The position numbers were made by a program, and so were the translations under genes. 46,993 nucleotides of DNA from a virus. A model generated the notes under the pieces. It was given only the letters and a program-made list of their open reading frames with translations, had not been told where the DNA came from and ran no database searches. Shown here in pieces: positions 11,568 through 18,674 of this stretch. Numbering within the stretch: position 1 is the stretch's first letter; the number at the start of each line of letters is the position of its first letter. The stretch lies in the IMG/VR virus record IMGVR_UViG_3300025785_000031, positions 1-46,993 of that record. The stretch is one strand, 5' to 3'.

Positions 11568-12037
11568 GAGTGTTTCAATCCTTTAAACATTGCTTTAATC
11601 CAAGTTGGGTTCGTGTCAAAATCAAGTTCTTCCATGATATACTTTGACCAAAAGTTAGCATCTTGTGTATCTACACGAAAATAATAACTGCCTGGTTCTG
11701 GATTTACAAACAACTTATTCGTATCCTCAAACCGCCCTTCTTTAATAGTATCAACCCAAATAACAGTAGCAGGTCCAAAGGCTGCACGAGTGGCTGGTGT
11801 GGGACAAACAAAATCGGCTATCACCCATGAACCTGCTGCTGTAACTTGGTCGCATAGCCAACCCATTCGTCTGGCTTGTTCTATGCGATCCGCTTCACTA
11901 AACCCAAGATGACTGTTAATGTTTGCACGAACAGCGTCAGCGTTCCAATGAATTGCTTTTAATTTTGGTGCCAAGGCTTTCGCCAGTGTCGTTTTACCCG
12001 ACCCTGGCAAGCCCATTATTAGTATTTTCTTATTCAT
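11564..12037 (-). CDS. APS-kinase-like P-loop kinase
   Basis: 157 aa. Walker A GLPGSGKT at residues 9-16, then WNADAVRANINSHLGFS and DRIEQARRMG, which match the DGDNxR...LGFS..DR segment of adenylylsulfate kinase (CysC), and IADFVCPTPATR, like the AFISP segment. Length is somewhat short for CysC (about 200 aa). APS kinase makes PAPS, the sulfate donor for sulfotransferases, which fits the sulfotransferase-like genes in this operon. A related kinase acting on another substrate cannot be excluded. It overlaps both neighbours by 4 nt. Confidence 0.7.
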   Translation of the reverse strand: MNKKILIMGLPGSGKTTLAKALAPKLKAIHWNADAVRANINSHLGFSEADRIEQARRMGWLCDQVTAAGSWVIADFVCPTPATRAAFGPATVIWVDTIKEGRFEDTNKLFVNPEPGSYYFRVDTQDANFWSKYIMEELDFDTNPTWIKAMFKGLKHS

Positions 12038-13488
12038 GCTACAGCGATCTGCTTTGGTGCAGTAAGTTTGCTAACAATGTAACAAGTAATACCAGCACCA
12101 AAAACTTGAATAAGTGTGCCACACACCTGTACTACAGGTCCGCCGCCACCAATAAGTCCATAAACATAAACTGGTGATCCTATCAATGCTCCTACTGCAG
12201 CACCACCAAGAAACCCATACTTTGTAAGAGTATTTGGTGCGAGCATACCAATCATAATTGGAATGAAGAAACATAGTCCCCAAGTTTTACCAAACAAGAA
12301 AATCAAGTTTAGATCAAGGCCAGGAATATTAGCAAGCGTGATACCAATTGCTGCAAATACAAGCATTGCTATTCTGCTCCAAAGAATTGGATTTTTACCT
12401 TTAAGTGCGTCATGAACATCATTGCCAAATAAGTTAGCACTGTTTAACAACATAGTATCAATGATACTGATGAGACCAGCAAAAACCGCTACAAGGAAGA
12501 AACATGCCAACCAAGGACCAACAACTGTTGTCATAACAATGATATTGATGAACCCTGTTTTTGGACCGCTTACATCATAGTGCAGACCAGCGGCAATCAT
12601 ACCAAGTGGCGCACCAATTAGTTGTAATACTAGCCAATAGAATGGACCAATAATGTTTGCTTTAAAAGCTACATTTGGCTTCATACTAAATGCATTTTGA
12701 TAGTTTTCATTGCCTGTCCATGGACTTGCAAAGTGACCAATAACAGTTGGAATACCAAACCCAAACAGCAACCCAAGCGTAAAGCTATCGCTCCATAAAT
12801 TTGTTCCCTTGCCAGTTTTACCTGCAATACCGTCGATAATTGGTTGGAAACCAGTAGTGCTATAAACAAAGTAACCTACTACAGCAACACCAATAAAGAT
12901 TGAAACAATTTTTACAATGTCAGTAATAATGCTTGCCTTTAATCCACCACGCAAACTATATGTGAGAGCAATACCGACCAACAATAAGCTAACAACAATA
13001 GGATTTACACCAGTTAGCAGCGAAACACTTTGTGATCCAGCAAACAAATCAATAGTCAAACTTTGTAATGTGCTTAGTAGCATTTGAACAACGATCAACA
13101 TACCAACAAGTTTGCCCCACTTACTTCTAAAATAATCACTTAACGTGAAAATTTTTCCGTTTTCATTGCGGAAATTATTGATAAAGTAAGCAAATACAAT
13201 TAACGCAAAAAAGTTACCAAAGCTAAACCAGAATACACCTGGCCAACCATTATTATAACCTTGCTGTGCTGCAACAAATAAACCAGGTGCGTGAATCCAT
13301 CCTGCGCCTACACTTGTGCTGCCTTGCCACAAACCAATTTCACGATTTGCTACAAGAAAACTTTCTTTGCTCTTATCAAAACCCTTAGCATAAATGCTGG
13401 TTAAGAAAAAAACAAAAAGAGCATATAATCCAATCATCAAGAAACCAGTTTCTTGACTAAAAATTGGAAACATGTGTTGAATATCCAT
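12034..13488 (-). CDS. Sodium:solute symporter family transporter
   Basis: 484 aa with about 12-13 hydrophobic segments, the size and profile of the SSF family (PutP and relatives). SSF-like landmarks are the GRE-type NREIGLW after helix 1, the GAGWIHAPG unwound segment, SLRGGLKASIITD in the middle and GLISIIDTMLLNSANL in helix 9. Members import amino acids, sugars, urea or other solutes with sodium across the inner membrane; the substrate here is unknown. Whole transporters of this size are rare in phages. It sits between a 2OG-oxygenase-like gene (19-nt gap) and the kinase (4-nt overlap), so it probably feeds or complements the same pathway. GAAGG-type purine stretch upstream of the ATG serves as ribosome site. 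Confidence 0.88.
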   Translation of the reverse strand: MDIQHMFPIFSQETGFLMIGLYALFVFFLTSIYAKGFDKSKESFLVANREIGLWQGSTSVGAGWIHAPGLFVAAQQGYNNGWPGVFWFSFGNFFALIVFAYFINNFRNENGKIFTLSDYFRSKWGKLVGMLIVVQMLLSTLQSLTIDLFAGSQSVSLLTGVNPIVVSLLLVGIALTYSLRGGLKASIITDIVKIVSIFIGVAVVGYFVYSTTGFQPIIDGIAGKTGKGTNLWSDSFTLGLLFGFGIPTVIGHFASPWTGNENYQNAFSMKPNVAFKANIIGPFYWLVLQLIGAPLGMIAAGLHYDVSGPKTGFINIIVMTTVVGPWLACFFLVAVFAGLISIIDTMLLNSANLFGNDVHDALKGKNPILWSRIAMLVFAAIGITLANIPGLDLNLIFLFGKTWGLCFFIPIMIGMLAPNTLTKYGFLGGAAVGALIGSPVYVYGLIGGGGPVVQVCGTLIQVFGAGITCYIVSKLTAPKQIAVA

Positions 13489-13506
13489 TTTATTTTCCTT
13501 CTTTAA

Positions 13507-14220
13507 TTAAATTTTAATTTCGGACACGTGCCTTGTTTGTTTTAAAAAGGCACGAGTTTTATCTGTAATAATTCCAGTCGTGAACAATGTCACACGAGGA
13601 GACAGCCCACTATTGGCAGTATAATGTGGAACATGACGATAATCAAATGTGTGAATATCGCCTGCTCTCCAAAATTGGTAAAGATGATTTCCAAATTGGA
13701 AAAATTGTCCTTGTTCGTAATCTTTTAACATGATTCCAATTCGCATTAAATCATCTTGATCTACGCCTGGATAATTTAAATCAAACCTGTCAACATGCCC
13801 AAGGAAGGCTTCGCCAGGAAATTGAATATGCAATCTACTTTCATGACGATCAAGACCAATCATATCTACCATTTTTTGAAAAGGCTCTGCCAAATCATGA
13901 TTTACTCTAAAAATAATCATTTCTGGGTCTGCACCAACTGCTAAAAAATCATTTGTTTCAGCAGTATTGAGTTTTACCATATTGTGTTCTTCGCCACGAT
14001 CTTTTGCCCATGCTCTGCGACGATTTTCAATGTTTACTGGAATTGAGTTTTTAATCGCTTCATCAAGTTCTTTGGACCAATCGCCACTAAATTTTCCCAA
14101 CCCTTGAACAGTATCCCATCGCATGTCTCGTATCTTTGTGTCGAAATGATAACTGCTGCGGTTTTTTCCAAATTCCCATGCACTTTTTGCGTTTTTATAA
14201 TCTTCCATTTTATATCTCAC
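13507..14220 (-). CDS. 2OG-Fe(II) oxygenase-like protein (paralogue 1)
   Basis: 237 aa. A double-stranded beta-helix core is suggested by GHVDRFD (His142, Asp144 as the iron-binding HxD), GQFFQFGNHL and WRAGDIHTFD, then PHYTAN (His199, distal iron ligand) and SPRVTL (Arg209, 2-oxoglutarate contact). This layout fits the aspartyl/asparaginyl-hydroxylase-like branch of 2-oxoglutarate oxygenases. The N-terminus (SAWEFGKNRSSYHFDTK) is repeated in the paralogue at 15295. Its ATG overlaps the stop of the amidinotransferase-like gene by 4 nt, so the products are probably made in fixed ratio. Substrate unknown. Confidence 0.65.
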   Translation of the reverse strand: MRYKMEDYKNAKSAWEFGKNRSSYHFDTKIRDMRWDTVQGLGKFSGDWSKELDEAIKNSIPVNIENRRRAWAKDRGEEHNMVKLNTAETNDFLAVGADPEMIIFRVNHDLAEPFQKMVDMIGLDRHESRLHIQFPGEAFLGHVDRFDLNYPGVDQDDLMRIGIMLKDYEQGQFFQFGNHLYQFWRAGDIHTFDYRHVPHYTANSGLSPRVTLFTTGIITDKTRAFLKQTRHVSEIKI

Positions 14221-15293
14221 TCAAAATAATTTATTAATTCACCATCTCTGTTAAGATCGCAGGTGACACAATGAATACCACCACTCCAGAAATAACGATT
14301 TCTGTACGGAGAAACATGTACATTTATACCATGTTTTTCTAGTTCATTGCAAATTCTTTTATTATAGTTAAACACTACCACATTACTTTCATCAATGCTT
14401 AGCATATTGCAATCAAAAACATTGTCAATCATGTATTTTTGCCAACCATTATCTAACCATTCATAAGCAAGAGCAGCACGAGCAGCGTCGCCTTCTTCGC
14501 CATAGTTCCATAAGTTATGATTATGCTTTTGTTTAAATTCTAAGAATTTATACATGCTTACTAAACTATCACTGCCATCTGTTGTAATAACTTTCCAATT
14601 CGAAAAATCTGCAGCATATTTTTCACTGCCCATTACACTAACGATGAGACCCTGTTTCAATGGGCGATACCAACTATCACGCCAGCCAATTTCATCATAT
14701 ATAAGATTTTCATGTCCTTCGCCAAATTCAGAAACAAATTGAACAAACTCATCATGCGAACCATATCTTTGAAATGGCCCACCATTTCCATATGTCATGC
14801 GCTTTCCAATTTTGGTCATCCAACCTTCACTGTTTATTTGTGTGTTGGTATGATAAACAGTATTACCTTGTTCTTGGACATATTGAACAATGTTTTCATA
14901 TTGTTTATATTGTTCTGGTTCAATAAACCAATTGATAAATTTTTCATCCATCATCATAATCCAGTCACGTGGCTGCATTGGTGGCGGCACTATACAATCA
15001 ACTGTGGGATATTCATTGTATTGCGATGGTAATACAAATTGATCATACCATGCACGTGACTGGATTCTCGTTTTAAAATTAGCTGAATTTTCTACTGTAG
15101 GGCGAATAGTTTCTACACCAAAGGAATTTAGCAATTTTTCTAAATTTTGATAATCTTCTTCTGTTTCGTAGGCTATTTGTTCATATCGCCGACGAACATC
15201 AATATCTTTTATAAAACTATAAAATTCTGGTGCATAAGTGCGACCAACAACACAATTTTTTAATGGTTGAAATAAACAATGTTTCTTAAACAT
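14217..15293 (-). CDS. Glycine-amidinotransferase-like enzyme
   Basis: 358 aa, close to bacterial arginine:glycine amidinotransferases. The C-terminus, SGGIHCVTCDLNRDGELI, aligns with the GGGFHCWTCDVRRRG end of human GATM and places the catalytic Cys at residue 342. N-terminal VVGRTYAPEF, GVETIRP and MQPRDW also match family segments. By eye, the family FDAAD and HID segments, carrying the catalytic Asp and His, correspond to INSEGW and WRDSW here, so those residues seem lost. It may be a divergent amidinotransferase, another member of the guanidine-modifying superfamily, or inactive. It lies between two 2OG-oxygenase-like genes, which suggests sequential modification of one molecule. Confidence 0.75.
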   Translation of the reverse strand: MFKKHCLFQPLKNCVVGRTYAPEFYSFIKDIDVRRRYEQIAYETEEDYQNLEKLLNSFGVETIRPTVENSANFKTRIQSRAWYDQFVLPSQYNEYPTVDCIVPPPMQPRDWIMMMDEKFINWFIEPEQYKQYENIVQYVQEQGNTVYHTNTQINSEGWMTKIGKRMTYGNGGPFQRYGSHDEFVQFVSEFGEGHENLIYDEIGWRDSWYRPLKQGLIVSVMGSEKYAADFSNWKVITTDGSDSLVSMYKFLEFKQKHNHNLWNYGEEGDAARAALAYEWLDNGWQKYMIDNVFDCNMLSIDESNVVVFNYNKRICNELEKHGINVHVSPYRNRYFWSGGIHCVTCDLNRDGELINYFE

Positions 15294-15294
15294 A

Positions 15295-16032
15295 TTAATC
15301 CTTTAAATTAACAACTAAATTTTTACCTGCACCGCCAATTACATCACGTGTGCGGTCAGTAACATAACCTGTAATTTGCAACATTGGGCGATCCCACCAT
15401 CCCATATTAGCGGTAGAATGTGGCATATCTTGCCATTCCCATGTGATACAATCGCCTGCTTTCCATCCTGTAAAATTAGCATTGCCAATTTGAAATATCT
15501 GTCCAAGTTCCCAATCTGCCAACATAACAGCAAAACGACGCATGATATCTGGATTCTTATCCATTTCTGTTACTTTAAAACTGTTTTCACGTTCTGGACG
15601 TGCGGCAAAATTATCAATATGAGTGTGAAGCATTTGACCTGTAGTTTGATTATGAAACTTAATCATGCTTCCTTCCATACCAAGCCAATTGCTTATCTTT
15701 TGAAATATCTCAATATCTTCTGCTGCAGTGCGATTAAAAACTTCGCTATGAGGATCAGCACCAGCACGAATCAAATCTTGTTCTTCTGCTGTGGCACTGT
15801 ATAATCCTTCGGTGGCAATATCTTTGTTAAAATTATTACGAGTTCCCCAACTACTTGCTTTAGTGCGAGGCAAACATTCACGAATTGCATCACCAAAATC
15901 TGCATCAAATCTGCAAACATGAGTATAGCTATCTATACCAGGCTGTGGAACCCGTGTAGTATCAAAATGCCAACGGCTACGGCTTTTAGTAAATTCCCAA
16001 CGGCTGTCATTCCATTCTTCATATTCACTCAT
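15295..16032 (-). CDS. 2OG-Fe(II) oxygenase-like protein (paralogue 2)
   Basis: 245 aa, same plan as the protein at 13507. N-terminal DSRWEFTKSRSRWHFDT, then LHTHIDNF (His138, Asp140), LGQIFQIGNANFTGWKAGD, MPHSTAN (His205) and DRPMLQITG (Arg215). The two genes flank the amidinotransferase-like gene and probably arose by duplication. The divergence between them suggests different substrates or positions. The start at 16032 lies 2 nt from the upstream stop, and AAGG/AGGAAA purine runs precede it. Reaction inferred only from the iron-ligand pattern. Confidence 0.65.
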   Translation of the reverse strand: MSEYEEWNDSRWEFTKSRSRWHFDTTRVPQPGIDSYTHVCRFDADFGDAIRECLPRTKASSWGTRNNFNKDIATEGLYSATAEEQDLIRAGADPHSEVFNRTAAEDIEIFQKISNWLGMEGSMIKFHNQTTGQMLHTHIDNFAARPERENSFKVTEMDKNPDIMRRFAVMLADWELGQIFQIGNANFTGWKAGDCITWEWQDMPHSTANMGWWDRPMLQITGYVTDRTRDVIGGAGKNLVVNLKD

Positions 16033-16034
16033 CC

Positions 16035-16718
16035 TTAAAATATTTCCTTTTTTTGTACTGCTACTGGATATCCAGTTCGTTTAACGATGTCATCAACCTT
16101 TGGATTAGATGTTTGATGAATATACTTTTCATTTGAATCTTCACTCATTATGTCGTTTAATCTTGGATCATTGTAGGCTACAGGAAAATCTAACCATTTT
16201 CCTATATCTCGCACATACGCTTTTCCATAAAGATAAAATAATTCTGTGCTGACATAGAATGGAGTGCTATCTAACCAACGAATAAGTTGTGTCATACAGC
16301 CCCAACTAGGTCCGCCACGCATTCTAGTTTGTTGATTTGTTAATATTGTCTTATCTCGACCAATAATTACTACTTGAATTTCTATATTCAAACTTTGTAA
16401 TTTAGCAATGAGTTTATTAATAGGTGGAACTTGCAATTCATCTTTATTCCAAAATGGAACACTTGCACTTAAGACTGCATAATTTTTTCCACCCATAATA
16501 TCTAATGTTATGCTATCAATATCATCCCAATATTTGTTATTAGGTTCTTTGTAATGTGGAACAAAATAATTATCAGGATCACTGTTATCCAATAATTCTT
16601 CCCAACCATGCACATCTGGATGTAGTGCAAAAATTTTACTAAACAAATGATTTCCACTTCCTTGCGGACCAAAAAGTAAAATTATTTTATTTTTTTTCTT
16701 ATTTTTAAAAAATTCCAT
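16035..16718 (-). CDS. P-loop sulfotransferase-like protein, first gene of the accessory operon
   Basis: 227 aa. A Lys-rich N-terminus precedes the strand KIILLFGPQGSGNHLFSK; the loop GPQGSGNH (residues 17-24) resembles the phosphosulfate-binding loop, and IQVVIIGRDKTI in the middle fits the second PAPS-contacting strand. ATG chosen at 16718, 21 nt from a CTAAATA motif and with AGGAAA before it. First in an eight-gene run ending at 10573. Acceptor unknown; a nucleotide-binding protein with another role is possible. Confidence 0.6.
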   Translation of the reverse strand: MEFFKNKKKNKIILLFGPQGSGNHLFSKIFALHPDVHGWEELLDNSDPDNYFVPHYKEPNNKYWDDIDSITLDIMGGKNYAVLSASVPFWNKDELQVPPINKLIAKLQSLNIEIQVVIIGRDKTILTNQQTRMRGGPSWGCMTQLIRWLDSTPFYVSTELFYLYGKAYVRDIGKWLDFPVAYNDPRLNDIMSEDSNEKYIHQTSNPKVDDIVKRTGYPVAVQKKEIF

Positions 16719-16734
16719 ACATGTTTCCTAAATC

Positions 16735-16746
16735 ATAAATATTTAG
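16735..16746. promoter_or_regulatory. Bidirectional late-type promoter motif
   Basis: ATAAATA on the plus strand (16735-16741) overlaps CTAAATA on the minus strand (16740-16746), making a near-palindrome. The plus side faces the methyltransferase at 16797, the minus side the accessory operon starting at 16718. Confidence 0.5.
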
Positions 16747-16796
16747 TAAAAAAATTCAATATCTTAAAATTATTTATCAAAATCAGGAAAAAATAG

Positions 16797-17543
16797 ATGA
16801 ACAAGAAAATTTATAATTATTTGTTAAAAAATATAAACGAAGCGTTTAAATTAGAAAGATATGCAGAAGTTCGTGATAGTTTAAACAAAGATACAATTAT
16901 AAATGAACTTCCATGGACATCAAAGCGTCTAGAAAAATTTATGCACGATATTGATCATACGTTTCATAGTCTTGACTTAGAATATAAAGGAACACTTGAA
17001 GATTTTACAAACCAAATAGATGAAAAATATATGTCACGTTTTTGGGGCGGTGAAATTTGGAAACCAAGAACAGATAGTTATCGCTTTACAGGATGGAATA
17101 TTGTTAAAGAAATCAATGAGTTGAATCCAAAAGCAGTATTGGATGTTGGATGTGGATTTAATCAATTCAAACAACACATACCCAATCTTATAGGAATTGA
17201 CAAATATAATCCAGCAGCGGATTACATGGTTGATATATTAGAATTTATATCTAAACCAGAAAGTTTTGATGCAATAATTGTATTTGGCAGTATTAATTTT
17301 TACAGTTACGAATGGGTAGCTAAAAGATTTGTAAAAGTATTTGAACTGCTATCGTCTGGCGGAAAAGTATTTTGCCGTGGTAACTCTTTTAATCCAGACA
17401 AGCCGCAACATGATCAGTGGATAGATGGATATCATTGGGATTTTGAAACTGCAGTTCGTATTGCAGAAGAAAACAATATAAAACTTGAAACTTGGAAACA
17501 AGACAGCGGCGACCGTTTTTACTTTGTTTTCAAAAAACCTTAA
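16797..17543 (+). CDS. Class I SAM-dependent methyltransferase
   Basis: 248 aa. Rossmann motif I AVLDVGCG at residues 113-120, an acidic end of strand 2 at LIGIDKYNP, and FDAIIVFGSINFY as the motif after strand 4. The first 85 residues form a separate helical N-terminal part. The sequence is closest to small-molecule or RNA-type methyltransferases and lacks DNA-methylase SPPY or NPPY motifs. It is divergent from the accessory operon and shares its promoter region, so it may methylate a product of that pathway, though it also directly precedes the neck genes. CAGGAAA provides the ribosome-binding site. Confidence 0.75.
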   Translation: MNKKIYNYLLKNINEAFKLERYAEVRDSLNKDTIINELPWTSKRLEKFMHDIDHTFHSLDLEYKGTLEDFTNQIDEKYMSRFWGGEIWKPRTDSYRFTGWNIVKEINELNPKAVLDVGCGFNQFKQHIPNLIGIDKYNPAADYMVDILEFISKPESFDAIIVFGSINFYSYEWVAKRFVKVFELLSSGGKVFCRGNSFNPDKPQHDQWIDGYHWDFETAVRIAEENNIKLETWKQDSGDRFYFVFKKP

Positions 17544-17563
17544 TAGCGCACGGTTAATTTTAC

Positions 17564-17571
17564 AATAAATA
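17564..17571 (+). promoter_or_regulatory. Late-type promoter motif AATAAATA
   Basis: AATAAATA 16 nt upstream of the gp14-like ATG at 17588, with TAGGA as ribosome site between them. Confidence 0.6.
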
Positions 17572-17587
17572 TCTTGTAGGATTAACC

Positions 17588-18670
17588 ATGCCAAGATTAA
17601 GTTTATATAGAGAAAATCATAGTAACGATTATAAGTGGCAGGATAACCGTATCCGCGAACTTTTTACAATCGGTGGTGTTGGAATAAATGTTCACAAATA
17701 TCTTGGTCCAAAAGACCAAGGTGCTACTACTGATTTAACACAACCACAATATGCAAATCAAAGTGTGCAAAACATACAAGATTTGCTTTTCATGGAAAAC
17801 CGTGACCGTAGCTATGAACCAAATGTTTATGCACTACGTGGGCATTATACAATTCAAGATATAGATTATAATTTACAACAATTTGGTTTATTTGTAAATC
17901 AAGATACTCTTTATATTACATTTCATCTAAACGAAATTGTTGAACGGTTGGGTCGTAAAATTATACCAGGCGATGTATTTGAGTTGCCACATCTTCGTGA
18001 TTACTATCCGTTAGACGAAACACTGCCCGCTGCATTAAAAAAGTTTTATGTTGTACAAGAAGCAACTCGTGGTAGTGAAGGTTATGCACAAACTTGGTGG
18101 TCACATATTTGGCGTTGTAAAGTAGTTCCAATGGTAGATGGTCAAGAATATCGTGACATACTTGATCAACCTGCAAATAAATCAACTGATACTACACTGC
18201 GTGATATGATGAGTAATTATAACATCAATCTAAAAATAAATGATGCAGTAGTTGCTCAAGCAGCAACAGATGTTCCTGCTAGTGGTTATAGCACTAATAG
18301 TCTTTATATATTACCAACAGCCGATGGTATTAGTCCGATTGTTGCTATTAACGGTTATCTCACTGCCGATGGTGTGCCACCAAATGGATTACCAGTAACA
18401 GTTGATTCAGCATTTCCGCTGAATCCAGAAGTAGGTCAATATGTTCTACGCACGGATTATATGCCAAACAGATTGTTTAGATATGATGGCGGTAAATGGG
18501 TTGCCATCCAAGATGTCAATCGTGCCAACATTACAGGTGCAAATACTAATACACAACTTGGTTCATTTATTAACAACACAGCAACAGTTAAACTAACTAA
18601 TGGAGCAACTGTTGCAAGTAGCCAAACGCTAAGCAATTTATTGAAGCTAACACCAGATAAACTAGGATAA
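17588..18670 (+). CDS. 14: T4 gp14-like neck protein
   Basis: 360 aa. N-terminus MPRLSLYRENHSNDYKWQD with the following FTIGGVGINVHKYLGP resembles neck proteins of marine T4-like phages (recognised from memory), and it is directly followed by a gp15-like gene, the order found in T4-like genomes. The neck protein helps join the DNA-filled head to the tail. The C-terminal third (after about residue 230) is Thr/Asn/Val-rich and carries an FRYDGGKWVAI element similar to fibre modules here, an extension over T4 gp14 (about 256 aa). Late-type promoter and ribosome site upstream. Confidence 0.75.
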   Translation: MPRLSLYRENHSNDYKWQDNRIRELFTIGGVGINVHKYLGPKDQGATTDLTQPQYANQSVQNIQDLLFMENRDRSYEPNVYALRGHYTIQDIDYNLQQFGLFVNQDTLYITFHLNEIVERLGRKIIPGDVFELPHLRDYYPLDETLPAALKKFYVVQEATRGSEGYAQTWWSHIWRCKVVPMVDGQEYRDILDQPANKSTDTTLRDMMSNYNINLKINDAVVAQAATDVPASGYSTNSLYILPTADGISPIVAINGYLTADGVPPNGLPVTVDSAFPLNPEVGQYVLRTDYMPNRLFRYDGGKWVAIQDVNRANITGANTNTQLGSFINNTATVKLTNGATVASSQTLSNLLKLTPDKLG

Positions 18671-18674
18671 ACTT

